This document shows positions 8,828-18,471 of a DNA stretch of 40,351 nucleotides, in pieces. Within the stretch, counting starts at the first letter, position 1. Each line of letters opens with the position of its first letter. This DNA comes from Comamonadaceae bacterium. GTDB taxonomy: Bacteria > Pseudomonadota > Gammaproteobacteria > Burkholderiales > Burkholderiaceae_C. A model generated the notes under the pieces. That model ran no database searches and was not told where the DNA came from. It was given only the letters and a program-made list of their open reading frames with translations. Location of the stretch: NCBI GenBank assembly GCA_947448745.1, contig CANFOQ010000025.1, forward strand, positions 1 through 40,351, in the 5' to 3' direction. The translations under genes were made by a program, and so were the position numbers.

Positions 8828-10011
8828 CGTTCGATCGCTTCATCGGTCAAAAGAGATTGATCACCCACAGCGGGTGCGTTCACCAAACACAGCAGACGTT
8901 CGCTGCCCGAGGGCGTGCTGCCTGCGCCTCGGTCTTGGGCGCACACATACACCGTGGGTGCGCTGGGCAATTGTTGTTTTTCAAAAATATCTTTGAACTC
9001 AGCGGCGTAGTGGTTTTGAAAGAAAACATTGTGCCTGTCCAATTCAAAGCCGGATGTTTTGGCATTGATGGACCAAGTGACTGCCGACAAAGAGCGTTGG
9101 CGGTTGCCTCGCGGTGTGGCTTGGGTTGCTGCTGGCCCCAACAAGCCTGCATGCAAGGCCGACACGTCCCCGTTGAAGACCACGGCATCGGCTTCAATGG
9201 TTTCACCATTGGTGAGGCTGACGCCACAGACCTTGTTTTGTGCGGTGTGAATGCGTTGCACCGATTGGCCGTACAGAAACTTTGCACCTCGGGCTTTGGC
9301 CAGCTTCTCAAGGCATTGGGGCAAGGCATGCATGCCGCCCTCAATGGTCCAGACACCATCCATTTCCACTTGGGCAATCAGCATCAAGGTGGCGGGCGCT
9401 TGCCATGGCGACGAGCCGCAATAGGTGGCATAGCGGGCAAACAACTGGCGCAGCTTGTCGTTTTGAAAGTAGCGACCCAGGCTTTCCCACAAGCTGGACA
9501 TGACCCCCAGCGACGCCAAGGTGGCCAAACCGCGTGCGCCCAACACCTTGGTGAACTGCATCACCGACGGCAAGGTGGTTTGGATGTAGGGCGCTTGCAA
9601 GGTGTCGTAAACCTCCCGGGTTTTCAAACAAAAGCGCTCGAAGTTGCGAGCTTCGGCCAAACCCGCAAAGCGGCCAATCGCATCGGTGGAGGCTTGCACA
9701 TCGGCGAACAAATCCAAATGCTTGCCATCGGCCCAAGCATGGCGTGCCAGCACATCCAGAGTTTGCAATTTCAACAATTGGTCCATGGAGGCACCAACCG
9801 AGGCGAAGAGTTCATCGAACACCCAGCGCATGGTGAAAACGGTGGGGCCGCTGTCGATGGCTGCACCATCCACTTGCAATTGCCGCACTTTGCCGCCGGG
9901 CAGCAAGCCGCGCTCGATGACCGTGACGTGCACGCCCTGGTGCGCCAACAACAAGGCGCTGACCAAGCCGCCCATGCCGGCACCCACCACCACGACATGG
10001 CGTTCACGCAT
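8479..10011 (-). CDS. crtD: Carotenoid 3,4-desaturase (methoxyneurosporene/hydroxyneurosporene dehydrogenase)
   Basis: 510 residues. An FAD-binding motif GAGMGG lies at residues 10-15, followed by VTVIERGLLPGGKVRQL, and a C-terminal HPGPGVPMAAMSGKLAA, both typical of CrtI/CrtD-type desaturases. Position between crtA and crtC fits CrtD, which introduces the C3,4 double bond during spheroidene and spirilloxanthin synthesis. ATG 10011 overlaps the crtA end by 8 bases; upstream open frame to 10440 is antisense-like shadow within crtA. The 3' end overlaps the conserved start of crtC. Confidence 0.93.
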   Translation of the reverse strand: MRERHVVVVGAGMGGLVSALLLAHQGVHVTVIERGLLPGGKVRQLQVDGAAIDSGPTVFTMRWVFDELFASVGASMDQLLKLQTLDVLARHAWADGKHLDLFADVQASTDAIGRFAGLAEARNFERFCLKTREVYDTLQAPYIQTTLPSVMQFTKVLGARGLATLASLGVMSSLWESLGRYFQNDKLRQLFARYATYCGSSPWQAPATLMLIAQVEMDGVWTIEGGMHALPQCLEKLAKARGAKFLYGQSVQRIHTAQNKVCGVSLTNGETIEADAVVFNGDVSALHAGLLGPAATQATPRGNRQRSLSAVTWSINAKTSGFELDRHNVFFQNHYAAEFKDIFEKQQLPSAPTVYVCAQDRGAGSTPSGSERLLCLVNAPAVGDQSLLTDEAIERCQHLTFQLLRQCGLEIQTTAHNTQRTTPMGFHKLFPATGGALYGQATHGWMSAFSRSNATTSIPGLILAGGSVHPGPGVPMAAMSGKLAAAATMAHLVSTNRSQRVATSGGMLTH

Positions 10012-10774
10012 GAGCCACCTCCTGCACAGGGGCGCTGTGGGCGGCGTAGTCCTTGCCTTGCCACTGTCCATCCATGGCCAACACACGCATGCGCACAAAC
10101 ATGGACTCGGTGAAAAACCCATGTTTGTACGCCGCTTGAATGGCGGCAAGATGCGCACCACTTTGGGCGTAGCCCACCATGGATGCAGTGTCTTGCCAAA
10201 TACTGAAGGTGCATTGCCGCAGCAATGGGGCTTCACCCAAACCCATGGCCAGTAAGCAGCCACGGGCGGCTTGCAAATCGGCTTGTGCCGCGGGTGCGTA
10301 TCGCCAAAACGCCATGGCGCTGGATGAACGGATGCTGGCCCGTGTGATCGTGGCCACGGGCAGTTGATCGAAAGCTGCAGCGGGCAGGTCTGACGCAGGT
10401 GCAGCCGTGGCTTGCCATGCAATCTGGTTCCAAGCGCCACGACTGCTGTCGATGGTCATGCAGGCACTGAACCATTCACGCGCATTGTTTTTGTACTGCT
10501 GCGCCGTGTCGCCTTGCAAAAAAGCATTCGCATGGGCATGGGTGTCGAACATCAACACCAAGCCTTGGTGGCTTGCACTCGGCCGCAAACCAAAGCCACC
10601 TTCATGGCCGCTGCCCATGACCTTGGCAAACAACAAACCAGCCACATTTTTCAAGGCCAAGGCGCCTTGGGCCAAACGCAGCCAACCCCAAGAGCGTTTG
10701 GCTTTCAGCAGGTCGACCAACAAGACCACGACGATGCCTGAGACTGACTGCGGAAGTGCGTTGTCAGCGCCCAT
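10004..10774 (-). CDS. crtA: Spheroidene monooxygenase
   Basis: 256 residues. CrtA introduces the C2 keto group into spheroidene (giving spheroidenone) and related carotenoids using oxygen. Motifs such as GGFGLRPSASHQGLVLMFD, FSIWQDTASMVGYAQ and AAYKHGFFTESMFVRMRV match the family. ATG 10774 is preferred because GAGG lies about 10 bases upstream; a GTG at 10783 is possible and adds three residues. It starts just after ispH (12-base gap) and overlaps crtD by 8 bases. Together with crtC, crtD and crtF it predicts spheroidenone under oxic conditions. Confidence 0.92.
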   Translation of the reverse strand: MGADNALPQSVSGIVVVLLVDLLKAKRSWGWLRLAQGALALKNVAGLLFAKVMGSGHEGGFGLRPSASHQGLVLMFDTHAHANAFLQGDTAQQYKNNAREWFSACMTIDSSRGAWNQIAWQATAAPASDLPAAAFDQLPVATITRASIRSSSAMAFWRYAPAAQADLQAARGCLLAMGLGEAPLLRQCTFSIWQDTASMVGYAQSGAHLAAIQAAYKHGFFTESMFVRMRVLAMDGQWQGKDYAAHSAPVQEVAHA

Positions 10775-10786
10775 GGTCGGCACGCC

Positions 10787-11737
10787 TCAAGCCAACTCGG
10801 CAGGCAAGCGAAACACCACGTCTTCTTCCACGCCTGGCATGGGCAGGATGCGGTGGGGTTCGTGTTGGTTCAGGGCTGCAATGACACGCTGCACCAAGAC
10901 CTCGGGGGTGGATGCGCCTGAACTGATGCCGATGTTGTGAATGCCTTGCAACCAGGCTGGGTCAAGTTCCGACTCGTCTTGCACCAAATAGGCCGGCACG
11001 TCTTGACTGGCTGCCACTTCACGCAAGCGGTTGGAATTCGAACTGTTGCGTGCCCCCACCACCAACACCAAGTCCACTTCATGCGCAAGGGCGCGCACAG
11101 CGGTTTGTCGGTTTTGCGTGGCGTAGCAAATGTCTTGCACGTCTGGGCCTTCAATCTGCGGGAAACGTTGTGTGAGCGCGGCGATGATGTCGCGTGTGTC
11201 GTCCATGCTCAAGGTGGTTTGGGTCACATACGCAATCGCTTGATTGGGCTGCAAAGGCAGCAAGGCCACATCACTGACTTGGCTGACCAAATGCACTTGC
11301 GTGTCCACACTGCCCATCGTGCCTTCCACTTCCTCGTGGCCGGCGTGGCCAATCATCACCAACGCATAGCCACGTTGAACATAGCGCTGTGCTTGGGCGT
11401 GCACCTTGGTGACCAAAGGACAGGTAGCGTCAATCACGCGCAGGTATTTGCTGTCGGCCTCGGCCTTGATGGCTTGCGAAACGCCATGGGCGCTGAAGAT
11501 GGTCAGGCTTTTGTCGGGAATGTCGGCAATGGCATTGACAAACACCGCCCCCTGGTCTTGCAACTGCTGCACCACCCATTGGTTGTGAACGATTTCATGG
11601 AACACATACACCGGTGCGCCAAATTTTTGCAAGGCACGTTCAACGATGTCGATGGCGCGGGTCACCCCGGCGCAAAACCCGCGCGGTTGTGCCAACAAAA
11701 TGTGTTGGGTCACCATCGCTTGAACGGGCATGCGCAT
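10787..11737 (-). CDS. ispH: 4-hydroxy-3-methylbut-2-enyl diphosphate reductase (LytB/IspH)
   Basis: 316 residues. IspH is the last MEP-pathway enzyme, producing IPP and DMAPP. The three [4Fe-4S] cysteines are visible: Cys22 (PRGFCAGV), Cys106 (DATCPLV) and Cys204 (DICYATQNRQ). EIVHN and the AHGVS motif are also present. It begins 12 bases after the pufC stop and ends 12 bases before crtA, so it is carried inside the puf-crt convoy. ATG codons at 11737, 11731 and 11716 are all possible; the upstream site AGCGAG is weak. A separate housekeeping copy elsewhere is plausible but cannot be seen. Confidence 0.95.
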   Translation of the reverse strand: MRMPVQAMVTQHILLAQPRGFCAGVTRAIDIVERALQKFGAPVYVFHEIVHNQWVVQQLQDQGAVFVNAIADIPDKSLTIFSAHGVSQAIKAEADSKYLRVIDATCPLVTKVHAQAQRYVQRGYALVMIGHAGHEEVEGTMGSVDTQVHLVSQVSDVALLPLQPNQAIAYVTQTTLSMDDTRDIIAALTQRFPQIEGPDVQDICYATQNRQTAVRALAHEVDLVLVVGARNSSNSNRLREVAASQDVPAYLVQDESELDPAWLQGIHNIGISSGASTPEVLVQRVIAALNQHEPHRILPMPGVEEDVVFRLPAELA

Positions 11738-11749
11738 GGTTGACTCGCT

Positions 11750-12790
11750 TTATTTTTTAGCCACCTTCACAGGCGCAGTGGGTTCTGCTCCTGGACCGGC
11801 CAATTCAGGGAAGCTTTTCAGCATCGACTGGCCATTCAAAGGTTTGTAGGCCCCTTGGTGGCAAGTGGCGCAGTTGGCCTTGGGCGCGTCACCCGTGGGG
11901 CCCAAACGTTGCTCGGGGAAGGTGCTGGTGAGCGGCTCCATGTAGGCCGTGTTCAAGTCTCGCGCCATGCGGATGCCGTGCCAAGCCACCGCACGCTGCG
12001 GCGGGTTGCCCTTCCAGTTGGCGAAGGATTGCGTGTTGTGACAGTACGTGCAGTTCACACCCAGGGCTGAAGACATGTGGGTCATCAGGCCATAAGTCCA
12101 CTCGGCTTGTTTGATCGAATGGCGGTTGCCTGTTGGCAAGGCCGTGGTGCTGTTGATACGAATATCCAATTCACCCAACAAGAAAGGCGTGAAGGGATCG
12201 CTGGGCAATGAAGACAGGCCGACCGACGTGGCGGCCAGGTTTTGACCCGCGCGGTCACCGATGAAGTCTGCCCCTTTATCTTGCTCGGCTTCCTTGAACC
12301 AGATGTTGCTGGGCACCGGGTTGCCACGGTGGCAGGTGTAACAAGTGACACCGGTTTCAGCAACGTGGGTTTTCCAATCGGTGTTGATGTGTCGTGTCAT
12401 CTCGATCATGCGCCGCGCCACCACCTTGGTGTACTTGCTGTCTTCAGCGAAGTTCGCTGGGTTGTGGCAGTAAGCACAGCCTTCCGTGGGTGCCACCCAC
12501 GAAGTCATGGAGAGCATCAATCGGGTGAACTCGTTGTTGCTGAGGTTGCCCAAGACTTTCACGTTTTTGTACAAAGTAGAAGCTTTGGGACTGTCACCAG
12601 GTGCCAAGGGCAGTGCCACGGGGAGCACATTGGCTTCGGTTTTCAAGTCCAAGGTGCGTGGGTTGTAGACCTGCACCATGCCCGTGCCGCGATAGCCATG
12701 CTGCACCGTGTCGGTGGGTGGTCGTTCGCAACCAGCCAGCAAGAACACAGCGGCCAAGCCTGCGATGGAAAGAAGTTGGCGCATGTTCAT
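11750..12790 (-). CDS. pufC: Reaction-centre tetrahaem cytochrome c subunit
   Basis: 346 residues. PufC re-reduces the photo-oxidised special pair from the periplasmic side. Four CXXCH haem sites are present at residues 105-109 (CAYCH), 150-154 (CYTCH), 247-251 (CTYCH) and 307-311 (CATCH). The N-terminus is a lipoprotein signal with lipobox LAGC, giving acylation at Cys21. The start overlaps the pufM stop (ATGA). The 40 or so residues after the fourth haem site are shorter than the catalytic arms and rich in Pro and Ala. Presence of PufC distinguishes this core from Rhodobacter, which uses soluble cytochrome c2. Confidence 0.97.
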   Translation of the reverse strand: MNMRQLLSIAGLAAVFLLAGCERPPTDTVQHGYRGTGMVQVYNPRTLDLKTEANVLPVALPLAPGDSPKASTLYKNVKVLGNLSNNEFTRLMLSMTSWVAPTEGCAYCHNPANFAEDSKYTKVVARRMIEMTRHINTDWKTHVAETGVTCYTCHRGNPVPSNIWFKEAEQDKGADFIGDRAGQNLAATSVGLSSLPSDPFTPFLLGELDIRINSTTALPTGNRHSIKQAEWTYGLMTHMSSALGVNCTYCHNTQSFANWKGNPPQRAVAWHGIRMARDLNTAYMEPLTSTFPEQRLGPTGDAPKANCATCHQGAYKPLNGQSMLKSFPELAGPGAEPTAPVKVAKK

Positions 12791-13761
12791 GGTTTCGCTC
12801 CTGTCAGAGTTGCAGGGTCCACCACTTCAGGGAACACGGTGGGATAAGGAGGGGCCACGCCATGCTTGACCGCCCACAGGTACCAGTTGTCAACCACGGT
12901 GCCGGTCAGCAAGATGCCGATGCCACCCACCAAAGGACACAAGACTGCGAACCACCAAGCCCAACGGTGAATGGATTCCATCGTGGCGTTGAAGCCCATG
13001 GTCCAACGCCAGAACAAGGCGGCACGTTCAGAAGCTGTGCCACGGTCCACAATTTGCTCAATCTCGCGTTCACCACCGTAACGACCCACGGCCAAGATGG
13101 TGGCGCCGTGCATGGCGAACAACAAGGTAGAGCCATACAAGAAGGCAATCGACAAAGCATGGAAGGGGTTATAGAACAAGTTGCCATAGCGCAGTGAAAA
13201 CGCGGCCGTCCAATCCAGGTGCGGGAAGATGCCAAACGGCACAGCCTCGCCCCACGAGCCCATCAAAATTGGACGAAACAAACCCAAGACCAAGTAGAGC
13301 CAAATCGCAGCTGCAAAGGCCCAAGGTATGTGCATGCCCAAACCCAGCTCTCGGGCGCGGCGGTACATGCGGGCCCACCACAAGAACAAGGATGCTGTCA
13401 GGAAGAAACCGGTGAACAACCACCATCCGCCTTGGTTCATCGGCGGAATGCCCAAGCCATAGCCTGGTGCTGGCGGTTCAAGGGCCAACCAAAACAATTG
13501 ACGCACAAATTGAATCGGGTTCCAGTGCACCGAGGCCAGCATGTTCAAACCGATGGTGACAAAGGCGATCAAGCCGCACATGATTGAAGCGATGCCCAAG
13601 CCGCCCAGGTAAATGGGGCCGAGTTGGGCATTGCCGATGCGGCCCAACCAATAGGCGATGAAGGGTTCGCCAGTGCGTGGACTGTTGCCATGTCCCAGCT
13701 CCACGCCATGGTGTGTGGGGCCAACCGCTTGCACGGTGGTGAAGATATTTTGATATTGCAT
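12787..13761 (-). CDS. pufM: Photosynthetic reaction centre M subunit
   Basis: 324 residues with five transmembrane helices. Recognisable parts include [18 protein letters not shown], the special-pair region [22 protein letters not shown] (given as a broken string [13 protein letters not shown] / LLFAMHG) and the iron/quinone region [14 protein letters not shown]. PufM binds half the special pair and QA. ATG 13761 has GGAGACGAATC upstream. It lies 15 bases after pufL and overlaps pufC by 4 bases. Length is usual for betaproteobacterial PufM. Confidence 0.97.
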   Translation of the reverse strand: MQYQNIFTTVQAVGPTHHGVELGHGNSPRTGEPFIAYWLGRIGNAQLGPIYLGGLGIASIMCGLIAFVTIGLNMLASVHWNPIQFVRQLFWLALEPPAPGYGLGIPPMNQGGWWLFTGFFLTASLFLWWARMYRRARELGLGMHIPWAFAAAIWLYLVLGLFRPILMGSWGEAVPFGIFPHLDWTAAFSLRYGNLFYNPFHALSIAFLYGSTLLFAMHGATILAVGRYGGEREIEQIVDRGTASERAALFWRWTMGFNATMESIHRWAWWFAVLCPLVGGIGILLTGTVVDNWYLWAVKHGVAPPYPTVFPEVVDPATLTGAKP

Positions 13762-13776
13762 GATTCGTCTCCTGCC

Positions 13777-14601
13777 TTATTTCCAGATAGGCATGTTGAG
13801 CCACCAACCCCACCACTCTGGCCAACCACGCGTCCAGAACGGTCCACTGATCACGATGCACAAGGCGCTGAACAACACCGCCGCCAAGGCCAAGAACAAG
13901 CCCATGCGGTGGATACCCAGCGTTCCGATGGAATAGCCGATGGCATCGCGGAAAAACGTGTCTTCGTGCTCGGGCGTCTTCACCACTTCACCCGCAGGGG
14001 GGTTGGTAGCCGACAACACCAAACCGCCATGCAAGGACAAGGCAAACACGGTCGCAAAGAAAAAGCTCACCGCAATCATGTGTGCGGGGTTGTAGTGAAA
14101 GTGCAAATACTGGTAGCCGACGTTGGACACCCAATCAAGGTGGCTGAAGATGCCGTAGGGGAAGCCATGTCCCCAAGCGCCCAACAACACGGGGCGAATC
14201 ACCACCAGCGTGAAGTAGGCAAAGATCGCCACGCCGAACGCGAACGGCACATGCAAGCCCATGCCGAGTTTTCGGCAAATTTCAATTTCGCGCATCATCC
14301 AAGACACGAAGGCACCCAACGCACAAACCGTGATGAGTTGCCACAGACCCCCTTCCATCAGCGGCGCCATGCGCAGGCCGTAGGACAGGTTGGGGGGTGC
14401 AATGCTGATTTGCCACAGGTTCCAGGTGGGCCCTTGAGAGGCACCCCACAGAATCAGGGCCGTTCCAAGGAATGAAAAGAAGATGGTGGTGACACCAAAG
14501 AAACCCACATAGAAAGGGCCGATCCAAAAATCGAACAGGTCACCGCCCACCAAGGTACCACCTCGGACTCGGTATTTTTTTTCAAAACTGAGCATGGACA
14601 T
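13777..14601 (-). CDS. pufL: Photosynthetic reaction centre L subunit
   Basis: 274 residues with five membrane helices. The N-terminus [17 protein letters not shown] and segments [20 protein letters not shown] and [18 protein letters not shown] are characteristic of PufL, which binds half the special pair and QB. ATG 14601 is chosen because AAGGGGCG lies 8 bases upstream; ATG 14595 (MLSFEKK) would be the alternative. The 89 bases between pufA and this start carry a strong RNA hairpin (see 14636-14676). Confidence 0.97.
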   Translation of the reverse strand: MSMLSFEKKYRVRGGTLVGGDLFDFWIGPFYVGFFGVTTIFFSFLGTALILWGASQGPTWNLWQISIAPPNLSYGLRMAPLMEGGLWQLITVCALGAFVSWMMREIEICRKLGMGLHVPFAFGVAIFAYFTLVVIRPVLLGAWGHGFPYGIFSHLDWVSNVGYQYLHFHYNPAHMIAVSFFFATVFALSLHGGLVLSATNPPAGEVVKTPEHEDTFFRDAIGYSIGTLGIHRMGLFLALAAVLFSALCIVISGPFWTRGWPEWWGWWLNMPIWK

Positions 14602-14635
14602 GATCGCGCCCCTTACTAGGAAAATTGAATTCAAA

Positions 14636-14676
14636 TTTCAGATGAAGCGCTGGCCATGCCAGGGCTTCATCTGAAA
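14636..14676 (-). other. pufA-pufL intercistronic RNA hairpin
   Basis: A near-perfect inverted repeat starts 14 bases after the pufA stop. The outer stem is 13 bp (TTTCAGATGAAGC at 14636-14648 against GCTTCATCTGAAA at 14664-14676), then one G-G mismatch, then a 5-bp inner stem CTGGC/GCCAG with a 3-base loop CAT. There is no T-run after it on the leftward strand, so it is unlikely to be a plain terminator. In Rhodobacter a hairpin at the same place protects the pufBA message from 3' decay and sets the LH1:reaction-centre ratio; the same role is inferred here. Confidence 0.85.
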
Positions 14677-14690
14677 CAGCATCAGGTCGA

Positions 14691-14894
14691 TTAAGACTTG
14701 ACCGCTGGTACGGCAGGAGGCATCGGTGCGTTTTGCACTGATGCTGTGCCTGCTGCTTTGCGTGGGCCGTCGAGCCAATTGAACTTGTTGGTGCTGAGCA
14801 AGATCAGATGAATCATTGCAGCCAGTCCGAACAAGAAAATGCCTTGAACAACCATGGCCCGTAGCGGGTCGTAGAGTTTCCAAATGCGCCACAT
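14691..14894 (-). CDS. pufA: LH1 antenna alpha polypeptide
   Basis: 67 residues. The sequence [19 protein letters not shown], a single membrane helix with the bacteriochlorophyll-ligating His29, and the [10 protein letters not shown] end with Trp40 (His+11, the usual hydrogen-bond donor to the C3-acetyl) are diagnostic of LH1 alpha. A further 24-residue tail rich in Ala and Pro (ending PPAVPAVKS) extends beyond the minimal antenna polypeptide, as in some betaproteobacterial LH polypeptides. AGGAG stands just before ATG 14894. It is the third gene after pufB and the PufQ-like gene. Confidence 0.96.
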   Translation of the reverse strand: MWRIWKLYDPLRAMVVQGIFLFGLAAMIHLILLSTNKFNWLDGPRKAAGTASVQNAPMPPAVPAVKS

Positions 14895-14904
14895 ATTTCT
14901 TCTC

Positions 14905-15129
14905 CTAAGTGATGTGTGACATGAAGGTGTAGACAGCTGCTTTCACGCCAGCCACCAAACCCTTGGTGCTCTCCGCCCCTGGCAAGTAATTTCTCCAGTT
15001 GATGCCCAGCATGGAAGCCATGAAAGCAATTGTGAAAAAAACCAAAAAACCAAGCGCAAAAATAGCGACAAACGTTTGGGATTCATTGGCACGCGAGTGC
15101 CGTTGATCGAGAGAACTGGTGTTAGACAT
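14905..15129 (-). CDS. Small one-TM protein between pufB and pufA, PufQ-like (tentative)
   Basis: 74 residues: a polar N-terminus of about 20 residues, one membrane helix (about residues 22-43, [13 protein letters not shown]...), then [11 protein letters not shown] and a C-terminal amphipathic stretch ending [10 protein letters not shown] single helix followed by a conserved Leu-Pro and an Ala-rich tail resembles PufQ, a protein linked to bacteriochlorophyll delivery that is normally encoded upstream of pufB. Here it lies between pufB (31-base gap) and pufA (10-base gap). GAAGGGG precedes ATG 15129. The similarity is by eye only; it might instead be an unrelated LH1-associated subunit (compare PufX, which follows pufM in Rhodobacter). 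Confidence 0.7.
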   Translation of the reverse strand: MSNTSSLDQRHSRANESQTFVAIFALGFLVFFTIAFMASMLGINWRNYLPGAESTKGLVAGVKAAVYTFMSHIT

Positions 15130-15160
15130 GCTTAACCCCTTCAAATGAAAGTAAACGGCC

Positions 15161-15304
15161 TCAGAACCAGGGACGCCATGCCCAGACCAGGATGTGTGCC
15201 AACACGGCTACTGCCGTGAAACCCACAGTTCCTTGAATCCAGAATGCATGAAATTCCTGAGCCTCTTCGTCCGTCAAGCCAGAGATGGATGTCCGCTGTG
15301 ACAT
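15161..15304 (-). CDS. pufB: LH1 antenna beta polypeptide
   Basis: 47 residues, too short for most gene finders. The [17 protein letters not shown] start, the membrane helix with [12 protein letters not shown] at the end and the ligating His37 are typical of LH1 beta. ATG 15304 is preceded by GAAGGAGCAG. It is the first structural gene of the puf group, 131 bases after bchZ. No PpsR-type box is present directly upstream, so expression probably depends on read-through from bchC/crtE and/or on a promoter within bchZ, as known in Rhodobacter. Confidence 0.95.
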   Translation of the reverse strand: MSQRTSISGLTDEEAQEFHAFWIQGTVGFTAVAVLAHILVWAWRPWF

Positions 15305-15398
15305 AAGACTGCTCCTTCACAAATTGACCTTGCGGCCATTGCTGCGCTCAACCCGCGCAACTTGAGTAGCCGCAGCAGACCGCCACGACATTCTTGGA

Positions 15399-15420
15399 TT
15401 GCAAAAAACAGTTTTTGCAA
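15399..15420 (-). other. Short perfect hairpin between bchZ and pufB
   Basis: TTGCAAAAA (15399-15407) and TTTTTGCAA (15412-15420) form a 9-bp perfect stem around the loop ACAG. It lies 15 bases after the bchZ stop in the leftward direction. The stem is AT-rich with no following T-run, so it would be a weak terminator; an RNA-processing or stability element at the bch-puf boundary is the better guess. Confidence 0.55.
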
Positions 15421-15435
15421 CAACAACTTGAAACT

Positions 15436-16914
15436 TCATGCGGCCACCGCCGCCAAACCCAAATCTTTCGCCGCCGCTTGCACGTGATCGGCCTTGACCA
15501 CATCGTCGCCAGCCTGGCGCGTGAGTTGTTCAGACAAATCGCGCAAACGCTTGGCCGCAGAAATTTGCACCAACACCGGTTGGTGTTGCACAAAATCACG
15601 CAGCAAGGCTTGGGCGTCGTCGTGCCAATCGGCGTTGGGCACGACCACGCCACGCGCATGGGTGGCTTCGACTTTGTCCATCTCGGTGCCCAGGGGCAGG
15701 ATGTGGAACAAGGCGTCAAACAAGGCGTTGCACACCTCTTGCACCACATAGCTGGCACCGCTGTAACCCATGAAAGGTGTGCCGGTGTGGCGGCGAATCA
15801 CGGCACCCGGAAAAGAAGCCGGAATGAAGGCTGCACGCATGGGTCCGCCCGACACTTCGGACAAGTACATGCGTTCGTTGTAGCTGCCAAACATGATGAG
15901 TGGTGTTTGCTGGTGGCACATCTTGCGCACGCTTTGGTTGTCGGTTTTGGCACCGGCTGTGCGCGACACGCTGAACTTGCAAGGCAGGCCCATTTCCACT
16001 TCCAGGAAATGCTTCAGGCCACGGGCATAGGTTTCACCGGCCACCACCGCAAAACTGGCGGTTGAGAAAAAATCTTGCGTCACCGAGCGCCACAAATCCC
16101 ACAGAGGCTTGAGTGTGGTGTGGCGTTCACGTTCAATGAAGGGCTCGGGGTCGAGGTTGAGCAAGCTACCTAACTGACGCAAGAAAGCGGTCGTGCTGTG
16201 CAAGCCAATCGGTGCTTGCAAGTAAGGGCGTTCCAGGGCTTCGCACAGCATGCGACCGAACTCACGGTACATGCAAATATTCACATCGGCTTCCACCAAA
16301 CGCGACACATCGGCCAGGTGGCTGCCCAAGGGGAACACCATGTTGACTTCAGCACCAATGCCTTGCACCAGACGTTTGATTTCGGCCAAGTCGCTGGGGC
16401 AGTTGAAGGTGCCGTAGCTGGGGCCGATGATGTTGACACGTGGTTTTTCACCGGCAGGACGCTCGGCAAACGGTTTGCGTGCGGGTACTTTTTTCAGACC
16501 GTACTCGGTCCACAACCAGTACATGGCCCGGTTGGCGCACTGCCATTGGTCTTCGTCAATCGTGCGCGGCAAGAAGCGTTGGATGCCGGTGCCCTCGGGC
16601 GTGACACCACCACCAATCATTTCGGCAATGGAGCCGGTGACCACCACCGCTGGCAACTCGGGGTCCAGGGCGGCGTGGGCGCGTTTCATCGCACCTTCCG
16701 TGCCCTCGCGTCCCAGCTGTTCTTCAGCCAAACCCGTGACCACGATGGGCAATTCGTGCGGCGGCAGCGCATCGGTGTAATGCAACACCGAGGTGACTGG
16801 CAGGTTTTCGCAACCCACCGGGCCGTCGATGACGACTTGCAAACCTTTGATGGCGGTGAACACATACACCGCCCCCCAATAGCCGCCTGCGCGATCGTGG
16901 TCATGTACCAGCAT
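15436..16914 (-). CDS. bchZ: Chlorophyllide a reductase subunit Z
   Basis: 492 residues. BchZ is the NifK-like subunit of the BchXYZ complex, which reduces ring B of chlorophyllide a to the bacteriochlorin level. The start [19 protein letters not shown] is typical, and [12 protein letters not shown] supplies a cluster-ligand cysteine. ATG 16914 shares one base with the bchY stop (TGATG); the longer open frame to 17013 lies inside bchY. The C-terminus has the small DUF-like chlorophyllide-reductase tail ([18 protein letters not shown]). Intergenic 15305-15435 after it holds the hairpin above and no convincing gene. Confidence 0.96.
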   Translation of the reverse strand: MLVHDHDRAGGYWGAVYVFTAIKGLQVVIDGPVGCENLPVTSVLHYTDALPPHELPIVVTGLAEEQLGREGTEGAMKRAHAALDPELPAVVVTGSIAEMIGGGVTPEGTGIQRFLPRTIDEDQWQCANRAMYWLWTEYGLKKVPARKPFAERPAGEKPRVNIIGPSYGTFNCPSDLAEIKRLVQGIGAEVNMVFPLGSHLADVSRLVEADVNICMYREFGRMLCEALERPYLQAPIGLHSTTAFLRQLGSLLNLDPEPFIERERHTTLKPLWDLWRSVTQDFFSTASFAVVAGETYARGLKHFLEVEMGLPCKFSVSRTAGAKTDNQSVRKMCHQQTPLIMFGSYNERMYLSEVSGGPMRAAFIPASFPGAVIRRHTGTPFMGYSGASYVVQEVCNALFDALFHILPLGTEMDKVEATHARGVVVPNADWHDDAQALLRDFVQHQPVLVQISAAKRLRDLSEQLTRQAGDDVVKADHVQAAAKDLGLAAVAA

Positions 16915-18467
16915 CAGCCCATCTCCTCTGCTTTGCGTTTTTTCGCAATGCGTTCGAGTTGTCGTTTGGTTTCGGCTTTGAACTCGGGACGGTCGACCGG
17001 CACACCTTGCCACACACCGGTGGCGTGGCCCATGCCGGTTTCACCGAAGAAATCTTTCATGCGGTCAAAGCGGGCTTGGTTGCCGATGGCCGCTTGCACC
17101 ACTTGCACCAAGGAGCCTGCGCCGGCCACACCCATCAAGGGACGGGCTGAAATGAGGTTGGTGAAGTACAAGCTGGGAATGGAGGCTTCTTTGGCTTTTT
17201 GCACGACGGGGGTGGTGCCAATGGCCAACTGCGGCTTGTATTCATGCACCGCGGCCATGTCTTGCTCGAGGGATGCACGGAACTGCACTTGCACGCCCTT
17301 GGCTTTCAACCATTCGGCATCGGCTTTGTTCCATGGTGTGGCGGGACAAGCAGAGCCGACATAACGCAAATCGGCACCGCATTCCACCAGCAAACGACCC
17401 ACCAACAACTCCGAGCCTTCGTAGCCACTGAGGGTGATGCGACCTTGAATGGGTTTGGCGCTCAAGATGCCGCGCATGGCCGCCAAGCTTTGGTTGCGCG
17501 ACAAATCAATCTTGTCTTGCGCGATGCCACAGGATTGGCCAATGGCTTGCAACCAGTCTTGTGTGCCTTCGATGCCCACTGGTGCCGAGCCCACAATGGG
17601 CCGCCCAGCCGCTTCAAATTCACGGATGGTGGCGGTGTAAAAAGGATGAATGGCTGCCACCGTGGCGCAGTCGAGTGCGGCGTAGAGTTCGCGCCATTCA
17701 CGGGTGGGCACCACCGGTCCTGCAGCCAATCCCATGGGGGCCAACATTTGCGCAATCCCCATCGGGTCGGCAGGGAACATCTCGCCGAGCAATGCCACGC
17801 TGGGCAAGGCTTGACGGCCACCGCGTGGGGCTTGCACCGGGCCCGACATGATTTCTTGGCGGGCATAACGCAGCATGGCACCAGCCAACACGTCCTTGGC
17901 CTCGGCATGGGTGGGCACACCAAAGCCGGGCACATCGATGCCAATGACACGCACGCCGTTGATTTCTTTGGGCAGCAATTGCAGGGGCACACCGCTGGCG
18001 GTGGGCACACACAAATTGATGACGACGATGGCATCGAGTTTTTCGGGATCGGCTTCAGCATGAACCGCTTCGCGAATGTCCTCGAACAACTTGCCGGTGA
18101 CCAAAGTCTCGGAGTTGAACGGCACATAGCCCACGGTGCGCCGTGCGCCGTAGAAATGCGAGGTGAAGGTCAGGCCATAGACACAGCAGGCCGAGCCCGA
18201 CAAGATGGTGGAGGTGCGCTTCATGCGCAAACCCACACGCAGCGAGCCAAAGGCGGGGCACATGCTTTGCGGTTGGTCGTGTGGGCCAGCCGCTTCGTTG
18301 CGCGGGTAGTCTTGGGCGTATTGGTTCAACACCTCCGACTTGCCCGCTTGCTTAGCGGCTGCCAACAAGGTTTCACCACCTGCGTGGCAACCCATGCCGT
18401 CGCCCTCCAAGGCGGTGGTCACCAGTTGGTCGGGTGCCGCGGGGGTGATGGGAATGGTGCGTGCCAT
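16914..18467 (-). CDS. bchY: Chlorophyllide a reductase subunit Y
   Basis: 517 residues. BchY is the NifD-like partner of BchZ. Cysteines in [21 protein letters not shown] and SACCVYGL near the N-terminus are positioned to ligate the [4Fe-4S] cluster shared between BchY and BchZ. ATG 18467 lies 4 bases after the bchX stop; the open frame to 18932 is bchX in another frame. The stop TGA shares its last base with the bchZ start. The gene order bchC-X-Y-Z is the conserved one. Confidence 0.96.
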   Translation of the reverse strand: MARTIPITPAAPDQLVTTALEGDGMGCHAGGETLLAAAKQAGKSEVLNQYAQDYPRNEAAGPHDQPQSMCPAFGSLRVGLRMKRTSTILSGSACCVYGLTFTSHFYGARRTVGYVPFNSETLVTGKLFEDIREAVHAEADPEKLDAIVVINLCVPTASGVPLQLLPKEINGVRVIGIDVPGFGVPTHAEAKDVLAGAMLRYARQEIMSGPVQAPRGGRQALPSVALLGEMFPADPMGIAQMLAPMGLAAGPVVPTREWRELYAALDCATVAAIHPFYTATIREFEAAGRPIVGSAPVGIEGTQDWLQAIGQSCGIAQDKIDLSRNQSLAAMRGILSAKPIQGRITLSGYEGSELLVGRLLVECGADLRYVGSACPATPWNKADAEWLKAKGVQVQFRASLEQDMAAVHEYKPQLAIGTTPVVQKAKEASIPSLYFTNLISARPLMGVAGAGSLVQVVQAAIGNQARFDRMKDFFGETGMGHATGVWQGVPVDRPEFKAETKRQLERIAKKRKAEEMG

Positions 18468-18471
18468 GGTT

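Noticed and set aside
8482..10113. A 543-codon rightward open frame opposite crtD
   Set aside because: It is an antisense shadow of crtD; the composition is His/Gln/Gly-rich and no domain is recognisable.
15317..15391. A 24-codon leftward ORF between bchZ and pufB, ending at the pufB ribosome site
   Set aside because: It has no good ribosome site, is Arg-rich and shows no similarity in layout to PufQ; its end position could still couple translation, but there is no positive support.
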